Shown piece after piece: positions 10,889 to 20,324 of a stretch of 52,599 nt of DNA. Within the stretch, counting starts at the first letter, position 1; every line of letters begins with the position of its first letter. Position numbers and translations under genes: made by a program. Source of the DNA: an uncultured Pelagibacteraceae bacterium (GTDB lineage: Bacteria; Pseudomonadota; Alphaproteobacteria; Pelagibacterales; Pelagibacteraceae). The notes beneath the pieces were generated by a model. The model was not told the DNA's origin and did no database searches. It saw only the letters and a list, made by a program, of their open reading frames with translations. The stretch is from assembly GCA_902561765.1 (NCBI GenBank), contig CACEQR010000002.1, positions 102,501 to 155,099 on the forward strand, given 5' to 3'.

Positions 10889-13435
10889 ATGTTCAACCCA
10901 CTAAAAATATTTACAAAGCTTATTAAAAGCGGAAATGAAAAAGAACTTGGCAGAATTCAACAAATAGTCAATAAAGTTAATCTTTTAGAAAAAAATTTAG
11001 TAAATTTATCTGCTGAAGAATTCCCCAAAAAAACTCAAAGGTTAATCGAGGAAATTGGTAACGGGAAAAAACTTGATGAAGTTTTGCCTGAGGCTTTTGC
11101 TATGGTACGAGAGGCTTCTAAGAGACTAAGAAATGAAAGACACTTTGATGTTCAAATTATTGGAGGTGTCGTAATTCATGAGAATAAAATTGCTGAAATG
11201 AAAACGGGAGAAGGTAAAACTTTAACAATTGCTTTAGCGGCATTTCTAAATGCTTTAGAAAAAAAGGGTGTTCATATAGTCACCGTTAATGACTATTTGG
11301 CTAAAAGAGATAGTCAAAATATGGGAAAAATTTATGAATTCTTAGGCTTAACATGTGGTTATATTAACACTGGTCAAGACGATCAAGAAAGAAAAGAGAA
11401 TTATTCTAAAGATATTACTTATTCTACTAATAGTGAACTTGGGTTTGACTATTTAAGAGACAATATGAAATTTTCAAAACAAATGATGGTTCAAAGAGAT
11501 CATAATTATGCGATTGTTGATGAAATAGATTCTTGTTTGATTGATGAAGCAAGAACACCTTTGATAATATCAGGAGCAACTGAAGATAAAACTAACCAAT
11601 ACATAGCAGTAGACAAATTGGTTAAGAATTTAAAAAAAGAAGATTTTGAAATAGACGAAAAAGATAGAAATATATTATTAACAAATAAAGGTGTTGATGA
11701 TGTAGAAAATATTTTTTCAAATGCTGGAATTCTTAAAAACAAAAATTTTTATGATCCAGAAAATCTACATATAGTTCATTTAGTAAATCAATCATTACGT
11801 GCAATTCACCTTTTTCAGAATGGTAGGGATTATATTGTAAAAGAAGGACAGATAATAATAATTGATGAACAAACAGGAAGACAATTGCCTGGACGAAGAT
11901 TTGGTGATGGACTTCATCAAAGTTTAGAGGCAAAAGAAAATCTCAAAATTAATGCTGAAAATCAAACTTTAGCATCAATTACCTACCAAAATTTCTTCAA
12001 GCTTTATAAAAAAATAGCTGGATGTACTGGTACCGCATTAACAGAGTCAGAGGAGTTTTTTGAAATTTATAATCTACCAGTAGTGTCAATTCCTACTAAT
12101 AAGCAGATGATAAGAAAAGATTCGAACGATCAAATATTTAGAACTAGTAAAGAAAAAGATGAAGCAATAATTAATAAGATTGTTGAATGTAACGCAAAAG
12201 GACAACCATTATTAGTTTTCACTTCAAGTATAAATAAATCTGAACACTTCTCAAATCTGTTGGATAAAAAAAATATAAAACACACAGTTTTAAATGCGAA
12301 AAATCACCAAAGAGAAGCTGAAATTATTGCAGATGCAGGAAAAAGAAACTCAATAATTATTACGACAAGTATTTCAGGAAGAGGCGTTGACATCAAATTA
12401 GGAGGTCAGGATGAGAGTGATAAAGCTGAAATAAAAAAATTGGGAGGATTGTTTGTTATTGGTACAGAAAGGATGGAAAGTAGAAGAGTAGATAATCAAG
12501 CAAGAGGTAGATCAGGAAGACAAGGTGATGAAGGTAGCTCTATATTCTATGTAAGCTTAGAAGACGATTTAATGAGAATATTTGGGTCCGAATCTATGAA
12601 TAATATACTTGAAAAACTTGGGCTTAAAGATGGAGAAAGTATAGACCATCCGTGGATAAATAAAGCGTTAGAGAGAGCACAACAAAAAGTTGAAGCAAGA
12701 AATTTTGATATTAGAAAAACTCTTTTGAAGTTTGACAATGTTTTAAACGATCAAAGACAAGTAATATTTTCACAAAGAAATGAAGTAATAGAAAATAAAG
12801 ATCCTAAGCAATACTCTGAAAATTTTCTAGATGAAATTATTGATGATTTGAAACTTAAGAAAACCAAAAAGTTAGCCAATGCAGGATCAAATGAAATCAA
12901 TATGCAATTAAAATCGTTATTTGGAAAATCATTTGAAGAAAGTGAAATTAATGAATTAGTTAATCTTGAAAATAAGGCGTTTGAAGAAAAAATAAAAAAT
13001 AAATTTAAAAGTTCAAGGGAAGAAAGAATAAAAATGTTAAATGAAGAACAATATAACGAAATAGAAAAAAGAATTTTTTTACAACTAATTGATCAAAATT
13101 GGAAATTACATATTCAATATTTAGAACAATTAAGACAAGTCATTGGTTTAAGATCTTATGGACAAAGAGATCCTTTGGTAGAATATAAGAAAGAAGCATT
13201 TACACTTTTTGAAAATTTATTAAATAAACTGAAGTATGATTTAATTACAATTTTATTTAATTTAAAACTTATAGAGCAAAATGATGATCAAAATGATATT
13301 CAAAATGAAAAAAGTATAAACACAAACAATAATCCAAAATGCTTACTTGTAAAAAATAGAGAAGGTAAAATTTCTAGAAACGAAAGATGTGAGGCAACAG
13401 GGAAAAAATTCAAGCATTGTTGTGGGGCTTTATAG
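10889..13435 (+). CDS. secA: Preprotein translocase ATPase SecA
   Basis: An 848-residue motor that drives unfolded proteins through SecYEG. Visible parts are Walker A (KTGEGKT), the DEID-type Walker B (IVDEIDSCLIDEARTPLIISG), the preprotein cross-linking domain, and the helicase core ending in QARGRSGRQGD. The C-terminal zinc motif is unusual: the family pattern CPCGSGKK...CH is here C-E-A-T-G-K-K-F-K-H-C-C, so the second Cys is missing. It is about 50 residues shorter than Escherichia coli SecA, mostly in the C-terminal linker. The 3' end overlaps convergent accA by 6 bp. Confidence 0.98.
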   Translation: MFNPLKIFTKLIKSGNEKELGRIQQIVNKVNLLEKNLVNLSAEEFPKKTQRLIEEIGNGKKLDEVLPEAFAMVREASKRLRNERHFDVQIIGGVVIHENKIAEMKTGEGKTLTIALAAFLNALEKKGVHIVTVNDYLAKRDSQNMGKIYEFLGLTCGYINTGQDDQERKENYSKDITYSTNSELGFDYLRDNMKFSKQMMVQRDHNYAIVDEIDSCLIDEARTPLIISGATEDKTNQYIAVDKLVKNLKKEDFEIDEKDRNILLTNKGVDDVENIFSNAGILKNKNFYDPENLHIVHLVNQSLRAIHLFQNGRDYIVKEGQIIIIDEQTGRQLPGRRFGDGLHQSLEAKENLKINAENQTLASITYQNFFKLYKKIAGCTGTALTESEEFFEIYNLPVVSIPTNKQMIRKDSNDQIFRTSKEKDEAIINKIVECNAKGQPLLVFTSSINKSEHFSNLLDKKNIKHTVLNAKNHQREAEIIADAGKRNSIIITTSISGRGVDIKLGGQDESDKAEIKKLGGLFVIGTERMESRRVDNQARGRSGRQGDEGSSIFYVSLEDDLMRIFGSESMNNILEKLGLKDGESIDHPWINKALERAQQKVEARNFDIRKTLLKFDNVLNDQRQVIFSQRNEVIENKDPKQYSENFLDEIIDDLKLKKTKKLANAGSNEINMQLKSLFGKSFEESEINELVNLENKAFEEKIKNKFKSSREERIKMLNEEQYNEIEKRIFLQLIDQNWKLHIQYLEQLRQVIGLRSYGQRDPLVEYKKEAFTLFENLLNKLKYDLITILFNLKLIEQNDDQNDIQNEKSINTNNNPKCLLVKNREGKISRNERCEATGKKFKHCCGAL

Positions 13436-14536
13436 GAGAATGCTTAAAAATAATATTAATAAAACTGCAGCAGATATACCATAATAAATTTTAGAATGCT
13501 TTTTAAAGTTTTGATAAATATTTTCTAATGCACTTGCCTTCATAGATAAATCATTTCTATCATCTGATTGTGTTGTAAATCCTTTATTTCTTCCAATTGA
13601 CAAAAATTTATTTTTTCTATGAGTTAGAATTTCATCTTTATCCATTGTCTGAAAAAAATCTAAATTTTTCTTTAATGAGTCTCTTACGTTATCCAAAATC
13701 AGATCTTTGTCTCTGTGAGCACCACCAACAGGTTCTGGAATTATTTCATCGATTATATTTAATTTTAAAAGGTCGCTGGATGACATTTTCATTGCAGTTG
13801 CAGCCTCTAAAGTTTTTTTTGGGTCTCTCCATAAAATGGTAGCACATCCTTCTGGAGAAATGACAGAGTATATTGCATTTTGAAGCATAATTACTTTATT
13901 AGACGATGCTAGAGCTATTGCTCCGCCAGACCCGCCTTCACCAATTATAATTGCTATAGTGGGTACTGTTAACTTCATTGAGCATTCAATAGATTTTGCT
14001 ATTGCTTCAGCTTGACCTCTTTCCTCTGCGCCAACGCCTGGATATGCGCCTGGAGTATCTACAATAGAAATAATTGGAATTTTAAATTTATTAGCTAACT
14101 CCATAAGTCTAATTGTTTTTCTGTAACCCTCTGGTCTCATCATTCCAAAATTATGATCTATTCTTTTATTAAGATCTGATCCCTTTTCCTGACCAATTAC
14201 TAAAACAGACTTACCATCAAATTTTGCAAATCCAGCTATCACGGCTTTGTCCTCACCGTAATATCTATCTCCTGAAAGCTGGATAAAATCATCAAAAAGA
14301 TTTTCAACAAAAAATTTTGCCTTAGGTCTATCCTCATGACGAGCAACTAATGCTGTTTGCCATGGATCTAAATTGGAATAAATTTTTTCTAATTTTTCAT
14401 TTATTTCTTGCTCAACTTTGCTTATTTTTGATGTGTCGACTTCAGATAAACCTTCCTGATTGTAAGGATCTTTAAGTTTTTCTAATTCCTCTTCTAGATT
14501 TTTTATATCTGTCTCAAAATTTAAGTAATTTTTCAT
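13430..14536 (-). CDS. accA: Acetyl-CoA carboxylase carboxyltransferase alpha subunit, with C-terminal membrane segment
   Basis: AccA joins AccD to move CO2 from carboxybiotin to acetyl-CoA, the first committed step of fatty acid synthesis. Recognisable segments are GDRYYGEDKAVIAG, VDTPGAYPGVGAEERGQ and GEGGSGGAIALASS. The enzyme domain ends near residue 320. The protein continues to 368 and ends in a hydrophobic stretch, YYGISAAVLLILFLSILL, which looks like a membrane anchor. This tail is absent from the usual soluble AccA. The partner accD is elsewhere, at 36870. A lone accA is common in Alphaproteobacteria. Confidence 0.96.
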   Translation of the reverse strand: MKNYLNFETDIKNLEEELEKLKDPYNQEGLSEVDTSKISKVEQEINEKLEKIYSNLDPWQTALVARHEDRPKAKFFVENLFDDFIQLSGDRYYGEDKAVIAGFAKFDGKSVLVIGQEKGSDLNKRIDHNFGMMRPEGYRKTIRLMELANKFKIPIISIVDTPGAYPGVGAEERGQAEAIAKSIECSMKLTVPTIAIIIGEGGSGGAIALASSNKVIMLQNAIYSVISPEGCATILWRDPKKTLEAATAMKMSSSDLLKLNIIDEIIPEPVGGAHRDKDLILDNVRDSLKKNLDFFQTMDKDEILTHRKNKFLSIGRNKGFTTQSDDRNDLSMKASALENIYQNFKKHSKIYYGISAAVLLILFLSILL

Positions 14537-14589
14537 ATAATATTAGTATTATAAACAAAAAAGGCGATAAATTGTTAAAATAAGTAATT

Positions 14590-14618
14590 TTGATTGCGCA
14601 AAAATGATAATTTATTAT
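14590..14618 (+). promoter_or_regulatory. Candidate glcB promoter
   Basis: TTGATT (14590-14595) and TATTAT (14613-14618) are spaced 17 bp apart, ending 14 bp before the glcB ATG. This would give a nearly leaderless mRNA. It is a moderate consensus match in very AT-rich DNA. Confidence 0.4.
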
Positions 14619-14632
14619 AAATTTTCCAATTT

Positions 14633-16783
14633 ATGAAAGAGCAATACATCAAAATTCACAACTTATCTGTAGCAAAAGAACTGGCTGATTTTGTCAAAAA
14701 TGAGCTTTTGTTAGATACTAATGTTAGCCCTGATGAATTTTGGAAAGGCTTTGATAAAGTAGTGCATGAATTAGCCCCTAAAAATAAAAAATTACTAGAA
14801 ATTAGAGAAACCTTACAACAAGAAATAGACCTTTGGCATAAAAAAAATAGAGGCCAAGAACTTGACTATGATAAATATAAAAACTTTTTGGAAGAAATTG
14901 GTTATTTAAAAAAAGAAGGTGAAGATTTTAAAATTACAACTAAAAATTTAGATAAAGAAATATCTAATATAGCAGGACCACAATTAGTTGTTCCAATAAT
15001 GAACTCTAGATATAGCTTGAATGCAGCTAATGCAAGGTGGGTAAGCTTATATGACAGTCTTTATGGTTCAAATATAATAGAGTCTGAGGAAAGCGGAAGT
15101 GAAAAATATGATCCTTTAAGAGGACAAGAAGTGATTAAATACACTAGAAACTTTTTGAACAAATATTTTCCAATAAATGATCTTGACTGGAAAGATATTA
15201 CTGGTTTGGCAGTAAATAATAAAAAACTTTTAATTTATAAGGAAAATAAAGAATATAATTTATCAGATGCAGAGAAGTTTATTGGTCATAGAGGAGATGT
15301 AGCCAAACCAAATGCTATAATATTAAAAAATAATAATCTTCATCTTGAAATAATTATTAATCCTAGAGCATTTAGTGCTGCAAGAGATGCGGCTGGTATA
15401 AGCGATATTATAATTGAATCTGCTGTATCAACTATTTGTGACCATGAGGATAGTGTGGCAGCAGTCGATGCTGAAGATAAAGTAACTTGCTATAGAAATT
15501 GGCTAGGATTGATGAAAGGAAATTTAAAATCAATATTTGAAAAAAACGGTAAAGACCTAGAAAGAAAACTTAATCCAGATAGGAGTTATATTTCATTGGA
15601 TGGTGAAAAATTAAAACTTCACGGAAGAAGTCTTTTGCTTGTGAGAAATGTTGGACACTTAATGACAAACCCTGCAATCACTTTAAATGATGGTTCAGAA
15701 GTACCTGAGGGAATAATGGACGCCTTCATAACCTCAGCAGCTTGTATTCATGATTTGAAAAGAAAAGGTAATTCTAGAGAAGGTTCAATTTATATCGTAA
15801 AACCAAAAATGCATGGACCAGAGGAAACAGAATTTACTAATTTAATTTTTACGAAAGTTGAAGAAGTTTTAAAATTGGAAAAAAACACAATTAAATGTGG
15901 AATTATGGATGAAGAAAGAAGAACATCGGCAAACCTTAAAGAATGCATTAGAACACTTAAAGATAGAGTATTTTTTATCAACACTGGATTTTTGGATAGA
16001 ACAGGTGATGAAATGCACACTTCAATGGAAGCTGGACCAATGATCAAAAAAGGAGATATGAAAGCGTCTAAATGGATTAAAACCTATGAGGATAATAATG
16101 TAGATATTGGCTTAAAATGTGGGTTTTCAGGAATAGCTCAAATTGGTAAAGGAATGTGGGCAATGCCTGACAAAATGAAAGAAATGATGGAACAAAAAAT
16201 TGGACATGTGAATGCAGGTGCAAATTGTGCTTGGGTTCCCTCTCCAACTGCCGCTGCATTACATGTAATGCACTATCATGAAGTAAATGTTTTTGAAACA
16301 CAAAAGGCAATATTAAAAAGAGAGCCATCAAAACTATCTGATCTTCTTACTATTCCAATAGCAGATCGTCCTAATTGGTCTGTTGACGAAATAAATACTG
16401 AAATTTCAAATTCTGCCCAAACTATTTTGGGTTATGTAGTCAGATGGATTGATCAAGGTATAGGTTGTTCCAAAGTTCCAGATATAAATGATATTGGATT
16501 AATGGAAGATAGAGCAACCTTAAGAATTTCATCTCAACATATTGCTAATTGGCTACACCATGGCTTGTGCTCGAATAGACAGGTTCTTGAAATTTTAAAA
16601 AAAATGGCAAAAGTTGTAGATAAACAGAATAAAGACGACCCTGACTACCAGAGTATGTCACCAGAGTATGATAAATCAATTGCTTTTAAAGCAGCATGTG
16701 AATTAATCTTTCATGGAAAATCACAGCCCTCCGGCTATACAGAGCCACTTTTACATTTAAACAGATTAATTAAAAAAAGCTAA
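14633..16783 (+). CDS. glcB: Malate synthase G
   Basis: A 716-residue monomeric malate synthase that condenses glyoxylate with acetyl-CoA to malate. It contains the family segments [28 protein letters not shown] and [13 protein letters not shown], and a late [16 protein letters not shown] block. The length matches the G isoform (about 720) rather than the shorter A form. In SAR11 this gene is known to be controlled by a glycine riboswitch in Candidatus Pelagibacter ubique. Here the 96-bp upstream gap holds no such structure. It abuts convergent recR with no spacer. Confidence 0.97.
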   Translation: MKEQYIKIHNLSVAKELADFVKNELLLDTNVSPDEFWKGFDKVVHELAPKNKKLLEIRETLQQEIDLWHKKNRGQELDYDKYKNFLEEIGYLKKEGEDFKITTKNLDKEISNIAGPQLVVPIMNSRYSLNAANARWVSLYDSLYGSNIIESEESGSEKYDPLRGQEVIKYTRNFLNKYFPINDLDWKDITGLAVNNKKLLIYKENKEYNLSDAEKFIGHRGDVAKPNAIILKNNNLHLEIIINPRAFSAARDAAGISDIIIESAVSTICDHEDSVAAVDAEDKVTCYRNWLGLMKGNLKSIFEKNGKDLERKLNPDRSYISLDGEKLKLHGRSLLLVRNVGHLMTNPAITLNDGSEVPEGIMDAFITSAACIHDLKRKGNSREGSIYIVKPKMHGPEETEFTNLIFTKVEEVLKLEKNTIKCGIMDEERRTSANLKECIRTLKDRVFFINTGFLDRTGDEMHTSMEAGPMIKKGDMKASKWIKTYEDNNVDIGLKCGFSGIAQIGKGMWAMPDKMKEMMEQKIGHVNAGANCAWVPSPTAAALHVMHYHEVNVFETQKAILKREPSKLSDLLTIPIADRPNWSVDEINTEISNSAQTILGYVVRWIDQGIGCSKVPDINDIGLMEDRATLRISSQHIANWLHHGLCSNRQVLEILKKMAKVVDKQNKDDPDYQSMSPEYDKSIAFKAACELIFHGKSQPSGYTEPLLHLNRLIKKS

Positions 16784-17395
16784 TTAAGCATCTATCTTTT
16801 TTCTATTTTTAAATGCAGATATAAGAGTACCATCATCTAAATTTTCGATTTCTCCACCCACAGGTAAACCTTGGGCTAGTTTTGAAACCTTGACGTCAGT
16901 TTTTTTTAGACTGTCTTGAATATAAAATGCAGTGGTTTGACCTTCTACAGTTGCGCTAGTTGCTAAAATTACTTCTTCAATATCATCTTTATTTATTCTT
17001 TCTATAAGAGAGTTAATGAGCAAGTCCTCTCTATTACTATTATTATTGTTTGAGAGAGTCCCCCCTAAAATATGGAAGTAACCTTGAAAAATTGATGAAC
17101 TTTCTATTGCCCACTGATCTGAAATATTTTCTACAACGCAAATTTTATTATATTTTTTTTCTACTATTTCACAATTATTGTAACTACACTCAATTGTATT
17201 AGGCTTTAATGTTCCACAAATTTTACATCTAACTACATTTTTAAAAACTTCGCTCAAATTTTGAGCCAAAGGCTTTAGTAATTCTTGTCGGTTATTAATC
17301 ATTTTTAATATTATTCTTTTTGCAGACTTAGGTCCCAGCCCTGGTAATTTAGATATTAGTTTAATTAAATTTTCTATTTCAGGAATATTTTGCAT
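16784..17395 (-). CDS. recR: Recombination protein RecR
   Basis: A 203-residue DNA-clamp protein that works with RecO/RecF to load RecA at gaps. It has the N-terminal helix-hairpin-helix (LPGLGPKSAKRI), a Cys cluster for zinc binding (CKICG and following Cys), a Toprim domain starting at CVVENISD, and the late LPVGGEIENLDDGTL segment. It ends the dnaX-ybaB-recR unit, the same order as in many bacteria. The gap to ybaB is 5 bp. Confidence 0.96.
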   Translation of the reverse strand: MQNIPEIENLIKLISKLPGLGPKSAKRIILKMINNRQELLKPLAQNLSEVFKNVVRCKICGTLKPNTIECSYNNCEIVEKKYNKICVVENISDQWAIESSSIFQGYFHILGGTLSNNNNSNREDLLINSLIERINKDDIEEVILATSATVEGQTTAFYIQDSLKKTDVKVSKLAQGLPVGGEIENLDDGTLISAFKNRKKIDA

Positions 17396-17400
17396 TTAAA

Positions 17401-17718
17401 TTATAAAGGCCACTTAAATCCAGGTATTCCAAAATTTCCTGAAGCCTTAGAAATTTCCTCTGCTGTTTTTGATTTAAGTTGCGATTTTGCGTTATTATGA
17501 GCAGCAGTAATAAGATCTTCTAGTATTACTTTTTCTTCTTTTAAAACATTTTCACTAAGTTTAATTGAGATCATAGTTCCCTCTCCATTTAATGTAACCT
17601 TTACATCATTAGCTCCGGAAACACCTTCAACCTCGATCTTTTTAATGTTTTCTTGGCTTTCTTTCATTTTACTCTCAATTTCTTTAGCTTTTTCCATTAA
17701 TTTTGAAAAATCAGTCAT
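17401..17718 (-). CDS. YbaB/EbfC family nucleoid-associated protein
   Basis: A 105-residue small DNA-binding protein. It has the family pattern of an N-terminal helix (MEKAKEIESKMKESQENI), a central beta region with VEGVSGANDVKVTLNGEG, and a helix with DLITAAHNNAKSQ. Homologues form dimers that bind DNA without strong sequence preference. The start overlaps the dnaX stop by 8 bp, so translation is coupled. Context between dnaX and recR is the conserved one. Confidence 0.94.
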   Translation of the reverse strand: MTDFSKLMEKAKEIESKMKESQENIKKIEVEGVSGANDVKVTLNGEGTMISIKLSENVLKEEKVILEDLITAAHNNAKSQLKSKTAEEISKASGNFGIPGFKWPL

Positions 17719-19351
17719 TCTTATCCTCCTTCAACTCAACATTTATTAATTCTGCATCAGGAAATGCTTCGATCACTTTTTTATAGGCTTCAGACTTTTT
17801 AACATCATCAAATATTTTTTTCTCATCAATTTTATTTTTTTCTTTTTTTGAAATTTGTCCTTGGTTTTTTGATAGAGAGATAATCCATCTCTTAGATGTC
17901 CATTCATACAGTTTGTTAGATAGATTTTTAATAAAGTCTTTGTCTAAGTTTTCATTAAAAGATATTTCTATTAAACCCTCAGAGAATGAAACTAAATTTG
18001 TATTAGTTTCAAGCTCATATTTAAGCTTAGCTTCTTTTCTCTCCGTACATAGATTTATCAAACTTTCAAATGAACCTATTTTAAGTTCATTAATTATTTC
18101 ATCTTTATTTAAATTTGGTTCAATTTTTTCTTGTTGTGAAACATTTTTGATTTGATCTATTGTTTTACTTGTAATTTTTTTTTCAGGTTCTTTAATTAAA
18201 GTATCAGGATTTTTTCCAGTAAAGCTTTCCTCAATATTTTTCTCCTTAAAACCTTTTATTCTCATTAATCTGAAAAGGAACATTTCAACTGATAAATTTG
18301 GATTTGAAACTATGTTAATTTCCTCAATTGTATCAAGTGTAAATTGCCAAAAAAGAATTATGTCTTTTGAATCTAAATTTTCAGATATTGTGGAAAGATT
18401 ATTAAAATCTTGGTCATTTAAAGAAAAATTATTTCCGTCTAATTTTATAAAATTAATATTTTTTAGGTAATATAAAACCTCAAGAAAATCATTCAAAAAA
18501 ATTTTTGGATCTACACCAGAATCATAAATCTTCCTATACAACTCAAATACCTTTTTTTCATCACCACTAAACAGATTTTTAATTAATTCTATGAGAGAAC
18601 TTTTATCAAAATATCCATAAATACTTTGTGCTTTGTCTAGATTTAATTCCTCATCATTTTGATTAGCTACAAGTCCACGATCTAACAAAGATAATGCATC
18701 TCTAACAGATCCCTCTGAAATTTTAACAATTAATTTTAAAGCTTCATCAGAAACTTTACCACCTTCTTTGTCTTTAATCATTTTTATATAATTAAAAAGC
18801 ACTTCAGATTTCACTCTAGAGAGATCAAAACGTTGACATCTCGATATTACTGTTACAGGAATTTTTTTGATTTCGGTTGTTGCAAAAATAAATTTTAAAT
18901 ATTTTGGTGGTTCCTCGAGAGTTTTTAAAAGTGCGTTAAATGCTTGTTTGCTTAACATATGAACTTCATCAATAATAAATATTTTATATTTAGCAGTTGT
19001 TGGTCCATATCTTGAAAATTCAATAAGCTCTCTTACATCGTCAACACCTGTTTTGCTTGCAGCATCCATTTCCAAAACATCAATATGATTTGAGTTTGTA
19101 ATTGCATCACAGTTGCTACATTTTTTCTTACACATATTTTCAATTCCATGCTCACAATTTAATGACTTTGCAACTATTCTTGCGAACGTTGTTTTTCCTA
19201 CTCCCCTAATTCCTGTAAACAAAAATGCATTGGGCGACTTATCTGAAATTATTGAATTTTTAATTGTTTCAGCAATAATCTCTTGACCAATTAAATCCTC
19301 AAATACTTGAGGTCTATATTTTAAAGCTAGTACTTTCGAATTTTCTGTCAT
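17711..19351 (-). CDS. dnaX: DNA polymerase III subunits gamma/tau
   Basis: The clamp-loader ATPase, 546 residues from the chosen start MTENSK at 19351. An ATG at 19366 would add five residues but falls inside the SRP RNA gene, so I reject it. Seen are Walker A (GIRGVGKTT), a four-Cys zinc module, the DEVHMLSKQAFNALLKTLEEPP Walker B/sensor region, and a low-complexity hinge at about 375-405 before the tau-specific C-terminus. The hinge holds a run of nine A (18183-18175) where slippage either way would stop translation within six codons, near residue 390, giving a gamma-like product. Whether this happens is untested. Confidence 0.97.
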   Translation of the reverse strand: MTENSKVLALKYRPQVFEDLIGQEIIAETIKNSIISDKSPNAFLFTGIRGVGKTTFARIVAKSLNCEHGIENMCKKKCSNCDAITNSNHIDVLEMDAASKTGVDDVRELIEFSRYGPTTAKYKIFIIDEVHMLSKQAFNALLKTLEEPPKYLKFIFATTEIKKIPVTVISRCQRFDLSRVKSEVLFNYIKMIKDKEGGKVSDEALKLIVKISEGSVRDALSLLDRGLVANQNDEELNLDKAQSIYGYFDKSSLIELIKNLFSGDEKKVFELYRKIYDSGVDPKIFLNDFLEVLYYLKNINFIKLDGNNFSLNDQDFNNLSTISENLDSKDIILFWQFTLDTIEEINIVSNPNLSVEMFLFRLMRIKGFKEKNIEESFTGKNPDTLIKEPEKKITSKTIDQIKNVSQQEKIEPNLNKDEIINELKIGSFESLINLCTERKEAKLKYELETNTNLVSFSEGLIEISFNENLDKDFIKNLSNKLYEWTSKRWIISLSKNQGQISKKEKNKIDEKKIFDDVKKSEAYKKVIEAFPDAELINVELKEDKND

Positions 19352-19357
19352 TTCTAA

Positions 19358-19444
19358 GGAGACCAACCAACCTGGAAAATACTCACTACCCTTGCTATCT
19401 TTCGATCCTGGGGGATTTGTGGTAATACCACCTGACTGGCCTCC
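19358..19444 (-). ncRNA. ffs: Signal recognition particle RNA (4.5S)
   Basis: This 87-nt RNA folds end to end: GGAGGCCA at the 5' end pairs with TGGTCTCC at the 3' end. The apical part, CCCAGGATCGAAAGATAGCAAGGG, split here as CCCAGGATC-GAAA-GATAGCAAGGG, has the GNRA-type tetraloop and the AGG/AGCA internal loop bound by Ffh. The location just upstream of dnaX is the conserved alphaproteobacterial one. The sequence is diverged from the textbook GGAAGGAAGCAG core. The 3' end lies 6 bp from the dnaX start codon. Confidence 0.9.
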
Positions 19445-19450
19445 AACTTT

Positions 19451-19480
19451 ATTATATCAATAAAAATTTCTATTCTACAA
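19451..19480 (-). promoter_or_regulatory. Promoter of ffs-dnaX
   Basis: The minus strand shows a perfect TATAAT (19456-19451) and TTGTAG (19480-19475) at 18-bp spacing. The first G of the SRP RNA lies 7 nt after the -10 box, the expected start distance. This is the best sigma-70-like promoter in the window and probably also drives dnaX-ybaB-recR. Confidence 0.7.
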
Positions 19481-19493
19481 GAAAGTTATAAGT

Positions 19494-20321
19494 TTATTTT
19501 TCTCTAAATTTATCTGATTTATAAACACCTAGAACGTGCATATCTTGGCAATGCAAGCCTAATTCCTCAAGAGAGTTTTTAATTTTTACAGATTCTATAT
19601 GTCCATCAATATCACAAAGAAAAAAATATGATGAAAAAGAGTTCTTCTCAGGAAAACTTTGTAATTTACTCATGTTAACACCATTAATTGCAAAACCAGA
19701 TAATGCAGAATAAAGAGCTGCAGGTTTGCTTTTCAATTTGAATAATATTGATGTTATATAACTTTCATTATTAAAGTCTGGTTGAAATATATCCTTTCCC
19801 AATAACAAAAATCTAGTAACGTTATCTTTATCATCTTGAACATTTTCTTGTAAGATTTTAAGGCCATATATTTCAGCACTTAAGCTGGATGCAATCGCAG
19901 CCTTAGTTTTATCATTAGCCTCAGACACATATTTTGCAGAACCTGCAGTGTCGGCTCTTACATTTTCAATTAATTTGTTTTTCTTTATAAAACTCGAAGA
20001 TTGGCTAAGAGCTTGGGCGTGGGAATATACATCTTTAATCTCACTTAATTTTGACCCTTTAATTCCCAAAAGATTATGATTAATCGGAAAAAAATGTTCT
20101 GCATAAATATTCAATCTATATTTAAAAATTAAATATTCGACACCAATATTTCCTGTTGTTTTATTTGACTCTGGAATTAAAGATTTAACTGAACTATCCT
20201 TACTAGATCTTTCAAAACATTCATCAAAAGTTTTACAAGGTATTGTTTCACAACCTGGATACATTTTTTTTGCACAGCTCTCGCTATAACTTCCTGCAAC
20301 ACCTTGATAAGCAATTTTCAT
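19494..20321 (-). CDS. pheA: Prephenate dehydratase
   Basis: A 275-residue monofunctional enzyme that turns prephenate into phenylpyruvate for phenylalanine synthesis. It has the start IAYQGVAGSYSE, the SHAQALSQ segment, the catalytic-region TRFLLLG, and a C-terminal ACT domain. The usual Phe-binding ESRP signature of the ACT domain is replaced by LQSFP, so feedback inhibition may differ. No chorismate mutase domain is fused. It follows kdsB by 3 bp. Confidence 0.95.
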   Translation of the reverse strand: MKIAYQGVAGSYSESCAKKMYPGCETIPCKTFDECFERSSKDSSVKSLIPESNKTTGNIGVEYLIFKYRLNIYAEHFFPINHNLLGIKGSKLSEIKDVYSHAQALSQSSSFIKKNKLIENVRADTAGSAKYVSEANDKTKAAIASSLSAEIYGLKILQENVQDDKDNVTRFLLLGKDIFQPDFNNESYITSILFKLKSKPAALYSALSGFAINGVNMSKLQSFPEKNSFSSYFFLCDIDGHIESVKIKNSLEELGLHCQDMHVLGVYKSDKFREK

Positions 20322-20324
20322 AAT

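Noticed and set aside
14537..14632. Possible glycine riboswitch before glcB
   Set aside because: The gap is short and AT-rich and lacks the conserved aptamer core.
19352..19366. Longer dnaX start (MVSLE) at 19366
   Set aside because: It would lie inside the SRP RNA 3' stem; the family start MTENSK at 19351 fits better.
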